35,940 nucleotides of DNA, from NCBI GenBank assembly GCA_016790435.1, contig JAEUPE010000044.1, forward strand, positions 1-35,940, in the 5' to 3' direction. The position numbers and the translations under genes were made by a program. Numbering within the stretch: position 1 is the first letter of the stretch; every line of letters begins with the position of its first letter. Positions 25,904-35,034 of the stretch are shown piece by piece. Source of the DNA: Rubrivivax sp. Lineage in GTDB: Bacteria > Pseudomonadota > Gammaproteobacteria > Burkholderiales > Burkholderiaceae_C. The notes under the pieces were generated by a model, which did not search any database, was not told the DNA's origin, and saw only the letters and a program-made list of their open reading frames with translations.

Positions 25904-25993
25904 TCACGACAGAGCCCAGGCCACGGCCAGCCAGAGTGCCAGCACGAGGGCGCCGGCCCCCAACAGGCGCTGCAGGGCGCCGGTGCTCAGCAT
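25904..25993 (-). CDS. Possible 29-aa membrane peptide between zur and znuC
   Basis: ATG 25993 opens a 29-residue frame, MLSTGALQRL followed by a hydrophobic stretch ending LAVAWALS: one predicted membrane helix and little else. It fits almost exactly between the zur stop and the znuC start. No clear ribosome-binding site is visible and I recognise no family. Either a small transporter-associated peptide or chance. Confidence 0.35.
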   Translation of the reverse strand: MLSTGALQRLLGAGALVLALWLAVAWALS

Positions 25994-26018
25994 GATGAAG
26001 CGCCAACGGCGCGCGTGT

Positions 26019-26456
26019 TCAGCCTCGGTGCGTGTGCCCCGTGGCCCGTGGCGCGGCTCGGCCAGCGCCCGCCTTGGTCGCACGGGGCGGCAGGCAATCC
26101 TTGCAGCAGCCATACAGCGTGAGGTCGTGGTCCTCCACCGTGAAGCCCTGCGGCGCCAGGCGCGACAGGTCGCCTGGGCAGGCGTGCACGTCGAACACAC
26201 GCTGGCACCGTGTGCACTGGAAGTGGTGATGGTGCTGGTGTCCGGCGATCTCGAAGCGCGCGTTCTCGCCCGGAAGGCTGACGGTCAGCAACTCGCCCTC
26301 TTCCACCAGCGCCTTCAGGTTGCGATAGACGGTCGCGATGCCCAACCCCGGCACCTGCTGCTGTGCGGCGTCGAGCACCTCCTGCGGCAGGAGCGGGCGG
26401 TCGGCCTGCGAGATGGCGTCGCGAATGGCCATGCGCTGGCGGGTGTTGCGTTCCAT
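26019..26456 (-). CDS. zur: Fur-family zinc uptake regulator
   Basis: This 145-aa Fur-family repressor most likely senses zinc. It has the winged-helix N-terminus (RNTRQRMAIRDAI, GIATVYRNLKAL), the regulatory His-rich segment GHQHHHHFQC, and the structural zinc pairs CTRC (81-84) and CKDC (118-121). It heads a minus-strand run with znuC, znuB and znuA, and is divergent from a CobW-type GTPase gene, a gene set often under Zur control. Zur with zinc would repress both directions. The assignment as Zur, over Fur or PerR, comes from the neighbours rather than from a unique motif. Confidence 0.9.
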   Translation of the reverse strand: MERNTRQRMAIRDAISQADRPLLPQEVLDAAQQQVPGLGIATVYRNLKALVEEGELLTVSLPGENARFEIAGHQHHHHFQCTRCQRVFDVHACPGDLSRLAPQGFTVEDHDLTLYGCCKDCLPPRATKAGAGRAAPRATGHTHRG

Positions 26457-26508
26457 TCATCGAGGGTAGCGGATTCCAGCGAGCTGAGGCAGGGCGGCCA
26501 TGAATGAT

Positions 26509-26522
26509 ATTGCACTCGCAAT
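26509..26522. promoter_or_regulatory. Inverted repeat near zur promoter (operator candidate)
   Basis: ATTGC and GCAAT flank a four-base spacer. On the minus strand a TATCAT -10-like hexamer (26504-26509) adjoins the repeat, so a bound repressor would block the zur promoter. This is consistent with Zur autoregulation; it was found by eye, not with a matrix. Confidence 0.45.
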
Positions 26523-26561
26523 ACGCAAAGACCCCAAGCGTCGGCGTACCGCCGCCGAGAA

Positions 26562-26583
26562 CAATAATGATACTTCGTTATTG
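26562..26583. promoter_or_regulatory. Fur/Zur-box-like inverted repeat upstream of the CobW gene
   Basis: CAATAA and TTATTG are separated by ten bases, with AATAATGATA in the left half matching the Fur-family pattern. It is one of the few AT-rich patches of the window and lies about 60 bases before the GTPase start, a good operator position. Confidence 0.5.
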
Positions 26584-26644
26584 AAAGCGCGCTAGCGACT
26601 TCTCGCCGTCCCTGAACCGGCGCCTCGATGTGGAACAGAAACCC

Positions 26645-27640
<996 letters not shown>

Positions 27641-27698
27641 GCGCCCCGCGCTCGTGCGGCGCAACGCCGCGCAGGCGGCGCGGCGGCCCGGCGGGATT

Positions 27699-28985
27699 TC
27701 AGTCGCGCGCCATCGGAGCCGCGAACTGGGGCAAGGCTTCTAGCGCCGCAGGTTCGAAGCGCTCGTTGAGGAAGAGCTTCGGGTAGTAGAACTCACGCAA
27801 CGAGGCGTGAAAGGCGCGCACCCGGGCCTCGTAGGCCAGCGACGAGCGCAGGTCGGTCCCGGCCAGGGCCTGCAGCGATCGTTCGAGCAGCACGGGCGGC
27901 GCGATGATGGCCAGCCGACCGGCCAGCCGGTCGCGCTCCTTGCGGCCCGCGGTGTAGGCCTCTGACAGCGCCTGCGCCTTCTGGTCACCCACCTGCTGGA
28001 AGGCGTAGTACCACTTCCACTCGAACGGGCGCCCCACCGCGGTGTACGCCGCCCACTGCGGGTGGCGTTCGACGAAGGCCGTCATCGTGGCCTCTTTGGG
28101 CAGGTCCCAGGCGTCGTTCACGGCCTCGCGCTGGGTCATGATGATGTCCGCGCCCGATGGCACGGGCACCGCGCGGTCGATGGTCATGCGGCCGGCGGCC
28201 GGGATAACCACGCCCAGCAGGATCCACAGCGCCACGAGCGACGCCAGGATCACCTCCCCCGTCTGCGGCCAGGCCGCCAGGCGGGCGCAGACCCAGGTCC
28301 AGAAGAGCACGTTGGCCAGCAGCAACCCACAGGCCGCGAGCAGCGTCGGCACGGCCGTGCCGCTCAGGCCGCCGGCCACCCCCAGCGGCACCGCGGCGCA
28401 GACGAAGACACCGCCGGCCCGCAGGGCGGCACGCAGGCGCCACAGCGGTGCCGAGTGGCCTGCGGTGGCCACGAGCAGGTCATGCCGACCTGCCGCGCGC
28501 TCGCTGGCGCGCAGGTCGTGCAGCAACACGATCAGCACCAGCGGAAGCACGAAGGCCGCGAGGAACGCGAAGTCGAACTTGCCGATCAGTGCCAGCACCG
28601 GATGCCCGGCGTCGCGCTCGTGGATCTGCCCTTCCAGCGCCAGCATGCGCACGCGGTGTCTCCACGCTGCGTCGTCGCGACGGCCCAGCGCCGCGAAGGC
28701 GAAGTCGGAGGGCGGGTCGTAGGTGAGGTGGAAGCTGTAGTACGCCGCGCCGCCCCAGTCCTTCTGCGCCTTCGCCACGTTCATGCGGTCGGCATGGTCG
28801 GCTTCGACGAGGCGCGCGATCGTGGCCTCTTGCTGGCGCACCTCGGACAGCCCCGCCGACACGGCCAGCACCGACAGGCACAGCACCACCAGCCACCAGG
28901 CCCACACCGAGCGATCGCGGGCCAGGAAGGCGGCCTCGCGGCGCAGCGCGGGCCACCGGCGTGCGGAAGACGTCGGCGCGTTCAT
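27699..28985 (-). CDS. ABC transporter permease, DUF3526 (second)
   Basis: This 428-aa inner-membrane protein has one N-terminal helix (WAWWLVVLCLSVLAVSAG), a ~130-residue extracytoplasmic loop (YYSFHLTYDPPSDFAF is typical of DUF3526), and further helices around FLAAFVLPLVLIVLLHDL and the two following regions. The ~150-residue C-terminal part again faces outward. Its start overlaps the stop of the preceding permease as ATGA. Family members pair with a second DUF3526 protein and an ATPase; the transported substrate is not established. Linkage to a TonB-dependent receptor suggests metal–siderophore handling (inference). It is convergent with the CobW gene. Confidence 0.88.
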   Translation of the reverse strand: MNAPTSSARRWPALRREAAFLARDRSVWAWWLVVLCLSVLAVSAGLSEVRQQEATIARLVEADHADRMNVAKAQKDWGGAAYYSFHLTYDPPSDFAFAALGRRDDAAWRHRVRMLALEGQIHERDAGHPVLALIGKFDFAFLAAFVLPLVLIVLLHDLRASERAAGRHDLLVATAGHSAPLWRLRAALRAGGVFVCAAVPLGVAGGLSGTAVPTLLAACGLLLANVLFWTWVCARLAAWPQTGEVILASLVALWILLGVVIPAAGRMTIDRAVPVPSGADIIMTQREAVNDAWDLPKEATMTAFVERHPQWAAYTAVGRPFEWKWYYAFQQVGDQKAQALSEAYTAGRKERDRLAGRLAIIAPPVLLERSLQALAGTDLRSSLAYEARVRAFHASLREFYYPKLFLNERFEPAALEALPQFAAPMARD

Positions 28986-30418
28986 GGCTTGATCCTGCCG
29001 CCGGCCCAGAGCCCTGCGCCGACGAGCACGGCGCACCACACGCAAAGCATCAGCCACTGCGGCCGGGCCTGGGCGATGCGGCTGCCCGCCGCGTCGGGCC
29101 GGAAGACAAAGCGGTCCAGCAGCCGCCAGTTCGAGGCATCCACGCGCGTGCGCTCCTCGGCGAGCGCATCGCCGCTGCGCCGCACGTCGTCGCTGTAGGC
29201 CAGCTTCTCGGTGTGCACCTTGTTCAGGCCCTGCACGAAGGCGTAGCGCAGGGCCTCGGCCTCCTGCAGGAAGCGGTGGTGGTGTGCGAGGTCGGTGCCG
29301 GCCACCGCGCGCGAAGCCTCGGCCACGGCGAGCAGGGGCGTGAACCAGCCGTGGTGGGCCAGCACTGCCGCTTGCCGGGCCTCTGCCGCGATCTGTGCGC
29401 GGGCGTATCGGTTCAGCGTCTCGGTGAGCTTTTGCTCGCCGACCTGCGCCACGACGCCGCGCAGGTTCACCGGCAGGTCTTCGACCCGCTGCACGCCGTG
29501 CCGGGCCAGAAGATCGGCGCGCAGCTGTGCGAAGGCCGGGTCGTTGGCGTTGTGGCCGTCGCCCAGCTTGCGCAGGTCGGACAGCATCGCCAGGTCGGTC
29601 TCGAGCTTGCCGGCCATCGGCGCTGCGTTCGAGGCCCCGCTGGCGGCCAGCGCCGGCAGCACCAGGGTCAGCGTGATCCACAGCGTCGCCAGCGTGGCCA
29701 GCGCGGCCGCGCGGCGGGCGAGCAGCGCCGAGGCCGCCAAGGCCAACGCGCCCCAGATCGAGAGGTACAGCAGGTAGGCGCCCACCAAGGCCGCAGCGGC
29801 CAGTGCGCTGTCGCCCGCGCGCACAGCCACGCCGGCGCTCAGTGCCAGCGGTAGCAGCAGCACCGCCACGAAGGACAGCAGCGCCAGCGCCTTGCCCGCC
29901 AGCAGCACCCGGCCCGTCGTGCCCTGCGCGAGCAGGGTCGCCAGCGTCGCAGCCTCGCGCTCGCGCGCAACCAGGCCGTGCCCGAGCAGGATCACCAGCA
30001 GCGGCCCGAACAGCTGGTAGACCAGGGCCGGGCTGAGCCAGCTCAGCGCGCCCAGGTCGGCGCTGGCGCCGGACGCCGCGAACATGGCCGTGTTCTGCCG
30101 GTGGCCCTCGAGGAAGATCGACTGGCCCGTGACCGAGTCCAGCCCTGGGTCGAAAAGGGCCAGGGGCGGTGGTGTGCGGAAGACGTAGTGCCCGTAGTGC
30201 ACCATGCGGTGCGGGTGGCGGGCCGGTTGTGCGAGGAAGGCCGCTTCGGCCTCGGCCTGGTGGTGGGTGCGCTCCGCCGCTTCGCCCTGCATGCGCAGCG
30301 CGGTCAGCACCGTGGTGGCGACCAGCAGCCCGGCCAACAGCAGGGCGCCGCCCAGCGCCAGTCGTGAGCGCAACCAATAGCGCCACTCGGCGCGGGCGAT
30401 GACGAGCAGGCGCTTCAT
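28982..30418 (-). CDS. ABC transporter permease, DUF3526 (first)
   Basis: The 478-aa product begins MKRLLVIARAEWRYWLRSR, a cytoplasmic start before the first membrane helix. A large external loop follows (about 45-130, with VHYGHYVFRTPPPLALFDPGLD), then a run of helices from about 130 to 275 including LLVILLGHGLVAREREAATL, a second large loop, and a final helix near the C-terminus. This matches ABC-2-type DUF3526 permeases. ATGA overlaps occur at both ends, with the ATPase upstream and the second permease downstream, so the three genes make one translationally coupled transporter. Confidence 0.88.
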   Translation of the reverse strand: MKRLLVIARAEWRYWLRSRLALGGALLLAGLLVATTVLTALRMQGEAAERTHHQAEAEAAFLAQPARHPHRMVHYGHYVFRTPPPLALFDPGLDSVTGQSIFLEGHRQNTAMFAASGASADLGALSWLSPALVYQLFGPLLVILLGHGLVAREREAATLATLLAQGTTGRVLLAGKALALLSFVAVLLLPLALSAGVAVRAGDSALAAAALVGAYLLYLSIWGALALAASALLARRAAALATLATLWITLTLVLPALAASGASNAAPMAGKLETDLAMLSDLRKLGDGHNANDPAFAQLRADLLARHGVQRVEDLPVNLRGVVAQVGEQKLTETLNRYARAQIAAEARQAAVLAHHGWFTPLLAVAEASRAVAGTDLAHHHRFLQEAEALRYAFVQGLNKVHTEKLAYSDDVRRSGDALAEERTRVDASNWRLLDRFVFRPDAAGSRIAQARPQWLMLCVWCAVLVGAGLWAGGRIKP

Positions 30419-31140
30419 GCGGCGGCTTTGGCCGAGAAGGCGCGATGCACGGTCTCGGTGTCGATGCGGCCGCCGGCGGGTGCTTGGAACTGGTCCACCA
30501 GGTGCCCGCTGCGCAAGAGGCCGATGCGGTCGGCCAACTGGCAGGCGCCGTACACGTCGTGCGTCACCATCAGAACGGTCTTGCCGGCATCGGCCAGCCC
30601 GCGCACCAGGTCGTGGAATTCGTCGATGGCCGTGGGGTCCAGCCCGGACGTGGGTTCGTCGAGCAGCAAGATTCCCGTGTTGCGCAGGAGGGCCAGCGCA
30701 ATGGCCACTTTCTGGCGCATGCCCTTGGAGTAGCCGCGCAACCTGAGCCCGCGCGCATCGGCGCCCAGCGAGACACGGTCCAGCGCCGCTTCGATGTCGG
30801 CTTCATCGCCATGCACGCCAGCCAGTTGCAGGAAATAGCGCAGGTTCTCGCGGGCGTCCAGGTGTTCGTACAGCGAGGCGGCCTCCGGCAGGTAGGCGAT
30901 GGCGCGGCGCGCAGCCACGAGGTCGGCGCGGACATCGAGACCGTTGACGATCACGCGGCCACTGGCGGCGGGCAGGAAGCCGAGGAAGGTGGCCAGGGTC
31001 GTCGACTTGCCGGCGCCGTTGCCGCCCAGCAGCCCGTAGACCTCGCCGTGGGCCACGGCAAAGCTCACGCCCGCCAGCACCTCCCTGCCGGCGCGTTGCA
31101 CGCGCAGCTGCTCGGCTTGCAGCTTGAACTCGGCCCCCAT
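30415..31140 (-). CDS. ABC transporter ATP-binding protein
   Basis: This 241-aa ATPase has Walker A GGNGAGKS (39-46), Q-loop segment YLPEAASLYEHL, the signature YSKGM (137-141), Walker B ILLLDEP (157-163) and H-loop VTHD. The LSGGQ signature is replaced by YSKGM, a form common in ABC-2 export-type ATPases. ATG 31140 begins one base after the stop of the TonB receptor gene; a longer frame upstream overlaps that gene and is rejected. It energises the two DUF3526 permeases that follow. Confidence 0.94.
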   Translation of the reverse strand: MGAEFKLQAEQLRVQRAGREVLAGVSFAVAHGEVYGLLGGNGAGKSTTLATFLGFLPAASGRVIVNGLDVRADLVAARRAIAYLPEAASLYEHLDARENLRYFLQLAGVHGDEADIEAALDRVSLGADARGLRLRGYSKGMRQKVAIALALLRNTGILLLDEPTSGLDPTAIDEFHDLVRGLADAGKTVLMVTHDVYGACQLADRIGLLRSGHLVDQFQAPAGGRIDTETVHRAFSAKAAA

Positions 31141-31141
31141 G

Positions 31142-33268
31142 TCAGAACTTGAACGCCACCGACACCCGCGCGCTGCGGGGCGTGCCCGGTTGCACCCACA
31201 GCGCCGAGAACGAGTTGGTGTAGTAGGTCTCGTCGAACAGGTTGTCGACATCCAGGCGCAAGGTCGTCGACTTCGTCAGTGCATAGGCGGCGAAGGCCCG
31301 CGCCACCGTGTAGGCCGGCAGCTTGAAGTTGGTGGTGAACTCGCCCGAGCGCTCACCCACGTGGAGGAGGCCGCCGCCGAGCTGCAGGCTGCGGCCGTCC
31401 ACGGCCATGGACTTCACCAGCTGCAGGCTCAGGCTGTGCCTCGGCACGTTGAGCAATTGCGTGCCGGCGGGCACCGGAACGCCGAAGTTGGCGTCGTTGA
31501 AGGTGTTGGAGGTCTTGGCGTCCACATAGGCGTACGAGGCCCACAGGCTCAGCCCCTCGGTGATCTCGCCATGCAGGTCGATCTCGAGGCCCTGGCTGCG
31601 CGCCTGGCCGATGGCCGCCAGCGTGAACGCGCTGGGGTCGTCGACGACCAGGATGTTCTTCTGCCGGACCTGGAAAACGGCCACCGTGCCGTCGATGCCG
31701 GCCAGAGAAAACTTCGCGCCGGCCTCCACCGAGGTGGACTGGTTGGGCTCGAAGCCGTTGCCCTGCGCATCCGCGCCCGAGAGCGGGCGGAAGTTCTCGC
31801 CGTAGGTGGCATAGAGCGAGAGCGCCGCACCCGCCTGGAACACGATGCCGAGCTGCGGGCTCACGCGCGATTCCTCCTGCGTGGCCACCGTGTTGTTCGC
31901 CCGATTCTCGAGCGTCTGCTCGTAGTCATCGAAGCGCACCCCCAGGCGCAGCTGCAGCCGCTCGCTCAGGTTGATCTGGTCCTGCGCGAACACGCCCACC
32001 GACTTCTGCGTCTCCACGCTGTTGGTGAGCGGTGTCGGCGTGGGCAGGACGTAGCTGCCGTAGGCCGGGTTGAAGATGTCGATGGCCTGCTGCTGGGCCG
32101 GCGTCGGGTTGCTGGCCAGCGTCGGCGCACGGGCGCGCAGGAAGACCTGGTCGTTCTCGAAGCGGTCGGCATCGACACCGAAGATCACCCGATGCTGCAG
32201 CCCGGCCAGCTGGAAGCGGCCGGCGATCTCGCCGCGCAGCACCTGGTAGCGCGCGTCGTAGTCGCGGAAGCGGCGCTGGCGCGTCAGCGTGCGGCCGTCC
32301 ACCAGCAACTGCTGGCGGTTGGCGGCCAGCTCCGCTTCGGTCGAAAAGCCTTCCAGCGAGGTCTTGCGCGTGGTGAAGCCCAGCAGGGCGCTCCAGTCCT
32401 TGTTGAAGTCGTGCTGGATCTCGAACTGGTGGCCCTGCACGTCCGCCTTCAGGGGGCCGTCGCCCGGCTCGCCGAGAAAGCGGCTTGGTGGGATGAGACC
32501 GAGCTCGCCGTTGATGGCCAGCACACCGCGGTCGAACGGGATCTCCTGGTGGCTGAACTCCAGCTCATAGACCAGCCTGCTCTGCGGGCCGATGCGCCAG
32601 GCCAGCGACGGGCTGGCGCCGTACTTGCGGGTCTCGACCGTGTCGCGGAAGCTGCCGGCTTCTTCGGCGAAGCCGACCAGGCGCACGGCGACGGCATCGG
32701 ACAGGGGCGCCGTCCAGTCCGCATCGGCACGGTAAGTCTCGAAGCTGCCGGCCGAGAGGCGGAACTCGCCCGCCGTCTTGAAGGTGGGGCGCTTGGTCAC
32801 CAGGTTGACCGTGCCGCCGGGCTCGCCGCGCCCGAACAGCGCCGCGCGCGGGCCCTTGAGCACCTCGACCGACTCGATGCCCGACAGGTCGCGCGGCCCA
32901 CCGAAGCCCCGGCCGGCATTGAAGCCGTTCACGAGGTAGTTGCTGGGCAGGTTCTCGTCGCCCACGAAGCCGCGCAGCGAGAAGGCGTTCCACAGCCCGC
33001 CGAAGTTGTTCTGCCGGGCCACCGACGCCGACAGGTCGAGCGCCTGCGTCAGGTCTATCGCGCCCGAAGCGCGCAGGGTCTCGGCGTCGATGGCCTGGTC
33101 GGCCTGCGGCGTTTCCAGCCGCTTGAAGTCGCCCTGGTAGGCCTGCCGCGTGCCGGTGATGGTGACGGCATCCGCCTGCGCGCCCGAGCCCGCCTGCTGG
33201 GCGAGTGCTGGAAGGGCGAACGGGGCTGCCGTGCAGAGCATCAGCGCGGCGCGTTGGGAACGTTTCAC
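31142..33268 (-). CDS. TonB-dependent siderophore-type outer-membrane receptor
   Basis: This 708-aa outer-membrane protein imports a ferric siderophore or a similar metal complex, driven by TonB. It has a signal peptide (MKRSQRAALMLCTAAPFALPALA), a plug domain (about 45-180) with ARQNNFGGLWNAFSLRGF and VEVLKGPRAALFGRGEPGG, then a beta-barrel ending in VAFKF with the terminal Phe. The plug pattern is that of the siderophore class (FhuA/FpvA-like). No extended N-terminal signalling domain is present, so it probably does not drive a FecI/FecR-type cascade. The start is GTG 33268. The next gene, the ABC ATPase, begins one base after its stop. The ligand cannot be read from the sequence. Confidence 0.94.
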   Translation of the reverse strand: MKRSQRAALMLCTAAPFALPALAQQAGSGAQADAVTITGTRQAYQGDFKRLETPQADQAIDAETLRASGAIDLTQALDLSASVARQNNFGGLWNAFSLRGFVGDENLPSNYLVNGFNAGRGFGGPRDLSGIESVEVLKGPRAALFGRGEPGGTVNLVTKRPTFKTAGEFRLSAGSFETYRADADWTAPLSDAVAVRLVGFAEEAGSFRDTVETRKYGASPSLAWRIGPQSRLVYELEFSHQEIPFDRGVLAINGELGLIPPSRFLGEPGDGPLKADVQGHQFEIQHDFNKDWSALLGFTTRKTSLEGFSTEAELAANRQQLLVDGRTLTRQRRFRDYDARYQVLRGEIAGRFQLAGLQHRVIFGVDADRFENDQVFLRARAPTLASNPTPAQQQAIDIFNPAYGSYVLPTPTPLTNSVETQKSVGVFAQDQINLSERLQLRLGVRFDDYEQTLENRANNTVATQEESRVSPQLGIVFQAGAALSLYATYGENFRPLSGADAQGNGFEPNQSTSVEAGAKFSLAGIDGTVAVFQVRQKNILVVDDPSAFTLAAIGQARSQGLEIDLHGEITEGLSLWASYAYVDAKTSNTFNDANFGVPVPAGTQLLNVPRHSLSLQLVKSMAVDGRSLQLGGGLLHVGERSGEFTTNFKLPAYTVARAFAAYALTKSTTLRLDVDNLFDETYYTNSFSALWVQPGTPRSARVSVAFKF

Positions 33269-33337
33269 GGGAGAACCTCGGCGAGTCGGAAGTGATGAGA
33301 AAGCGGAACGAGGGCCGACGTGCGCCGTCGGCCTGCA

Positions 33338-33350
33338 CTAATGATAACGG
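33338..33350 (-). promoter_or_regulatory. Half Fur-box and -10-like element of the receptor operon
   Basis: CTAATGATAACGG (plus strand) contains the TAATGATAA core of the Fur box about 70 bases before the receptor start. The right half is poorly conserved. On the minus strand TATCAT (33341-33346) could be the -10 hexamer, so a bound regulator would cover the promoter. Iron control is plausible but unproven. Confidence 0.4.
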
Positions 33351-33513
33351 TGCCGCATTTGCAAAAGGACCGTGCTCCGGTCTGGCGGCGCGCGAGGCGC
33401 CTCGTTGCATCCCGGGCGGGCGCGGTGGCCCGCACCGGCGAGGCCGTGGTGTAAGGTCGCCCGGCTCGCGCACGACCGAACGGGTTGCCATCGACAACGA
33501 GAGGAGCGTCTCC

Positions 33514-33996
33514 ATGAAACAAGTTCTGCTCGCGCTGGCCGCCGCGACGGCCATCCTGGCCGGTTGCGCGGCGGGGCCCGGGGCCGGTTCTGCCGGCGCT
33601 GGCGCCGGCAATGGCCTCGTCGCGCTCAAGAGCCCGCACAGCCCTGCCGACACCGTGGCGCGGCTCGAGGCGCAGCTCAGGCCCCGCAATCTCGCCGTGG
33701 TGGCGCGGGTGGACCATGCCGCCGGTGCGCAGCGCATCGGCCAGACGCTGCGGCCCACCGAAGTGCTGATCTTCGGCAACCCGCAGGCCGGCACGCCGCT
33801 GATGCAGTGCGCGCAGGGTGTGGGCATCGACCTGCCGATGAAGGCGCTCGTCTGGGCCGACGCGCAGGGGCAGACCTGGCTCGGCTACAACGATCCGGTC
33901 TGGCTCGTGCAGCGGCACGGCGGCGGCGAGTGCCCGGCGGCGGCCAACGTGCGCCAGGCGCTGGCGGCGATCGCTGCCGCGACGGTGGCGCCGTAA
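33514..33996 (+). CDS. DUF302 lipoprotein
   Basis: The 160-aa product has a lipoprotein signal, MKQVLLALAAATAILAGC, with the lipobox cysteine at 18. A short Gly/Ala linker and a DUF302 domain follow: SPADTVARLEAQL, VLIFGNPQAGTPLMQ, PMKALVWADAQGQTWLGYNDP. AGAGGAGCG precedes ATG 33514 at proper spacing; the longer open frame upstream is not credible. DUF302 proteins are small, often envelope-located, and of unknown function. It is divergent from the siderophore receptor, sharing a 245-base gap, and convergent with the MerR/TPR gene. Confidence 0.9.
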   Translation: MKQVLLALAAATAILAGCAAGPGAGSAGAGAGNGLVALKSPHSPADTVARLEAQLRPRNLAVVARVDHAAGAQRIGQTLRPTEVLIFGNPQAGTPLMQCAQGVGIDLPMKALVWADAQGQTWLGYNDPVWLVQRHGGGECPAAANVRQALAAIAAATVAP

Positions 33997-34033
33997 GGTC
34001 TGCCGCGGCCGGCGCGGTGGGCCGGCGTGGGCC

Positions 34034-34972
34034 TCAGCGCCCCCGCGGCCCTCGCGGCCCGCGCGGCACGCCCGACCCCTTGAGCCGCCGGTAGGCGCTG
34101 TAGTGCCGGATGGCCAAGCGTGCCTGCCCTTGCAGATCGTGCAGGCGCGCGAGGTTGAAGTGCGCGTCGGCCATCGAGGGCTCGAGCACGAGGCACTGCT
34201 CGTAGGCGGCCGCGGCTGCGTCGGGCTGGTGGAGGTCCTCCAGTGCCACGGCCAGGTTGAAGTGGAGCAGGGCCGAGGCAATGCCTGCCTTCAGCCCCTG
34301 CCGGTACAGCAACACGGCCTCGGCGTGTCGGCCTTGCTCGCCGAGCAGCACGCCGAGGTTGAGGTAGGCGTCGGCGTGCCGCGGCGCGGCGGCAATGGCA
34401 CGGCGGTAGGCGGCCTCGGCGGCCGGGGCGTCGCGCGCCTCGAGTTCCTCGGCGCGATGGAACCAGCGATCGGCCGCCGCTGCGGTGTCCGCCGCGTTTG
34501 CCGCCGCAGCCACGGCGGCGTCGGGCGAAGGTGCAGGCGCCATGGCCTCCGTCGACACACCTGGCCGCGGGCGCGGCCCGAGCTTGCGCACGGTGGCACT
34601 GGCGCGCGGGCCGTCGCCGGCCGGCAGTTCGAAGTCGAACAGCAACTGTCCCGAGTCGGCGTGCCAAGGCGTGCCGCCGTCCCGCACCACCACTTCCTTG
34701 CCGACCGCGCCGATGCGCAAGCCCGACAGCGGCAGGTGCTCCGGCAACTGCTCGCGCAGCCGGCGCAGCGACTGCACGATGCGCCGCGGCGGAATCTGCG
34801 CCGCCTGCAGGCCCTGCGCGGTGCGCAGCAGCACCATGTCCTGAAAGCTGAAGCGGTACTCGCGGCGCGGCCCGCGCTCGGGCGTGACGAAGCCTGAATC
34901 GACGAGCCGCGCAATCACCGAGCGCGACAGGCCCAGCAGCAGGGCCGCTTCGCGCAGGGTGTAGGTCTGCAT
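34034..34972 (-). CDS. MerR-type DNA-binding protein with TPRs
   Basis: The 312-aa product combines a MerR-like winged helix (residues about 1-75, starting MQTYTLREAALLLGLSRSVIARL) with a central variable region (about 75-165) and a TPR domain (about 165-295, with AYLNLGVLLGEQGRHAEAV and ALLHFNLAVALEDLHQPDAA). It ends in a Pro/Arg/Gly repeat tail. The combination suggests a regulator that binds DNA and a protein partner. The gene lies 62 bases downstream of ku on the same strand and may be co-transcribed with it, which would link it to DNA repair (inference). No MerR effector-binding domain is present. Confidence 0.88.
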   Translation of the reverse strand: MQTYTLREAALLLGLSRSVIARLVDSGFVTPERGPRREYRFSFQDMVLLRTAQGLQAAQIPPRRIVQSLRRLREQLPEHLPLSGLRIGAVGKEVVVRDGGTPWHADSGQLLFDFELPAGDGPRASATVRKLGPRPRPGVSTEAMAPAPSPDAAVAAAANAADTAAAADRWFHRAEELEARDAPAAEAAYRRAIAAAPRHADAYLNLGVLLGEQGRHAEAVLLYRQGLKAGIASALLHFNLAVALEDLHQPDAAAAAYEQCLVLEPSMADAHFNLARLHDLQGQARLAIRHYSAYRRLKGSGVPRGPRGPRGR

Positions 34973-35034
34973 CCGGTGCGTGCGGGCGCCGCAGCGAAGG
35001 GTGGGCTGATGGGTGGGAGGCGGCGCCGGGCGAT

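Noticed and set aside
27666-27684. Hairpin GCCGCG/CGCGGC between the CobW gene and the DUF3526 permease as a terminator
   Set aside because: The stem is perfect but there is no T-tract, and such hairpins are frequent by chance at this GC content.
31124-33295. 723-codon plus-strand open frame opposite the TonB receptor
   Set aside because: The receptor has signal peptide, plug and barrel end; the mirror frame has no domain.
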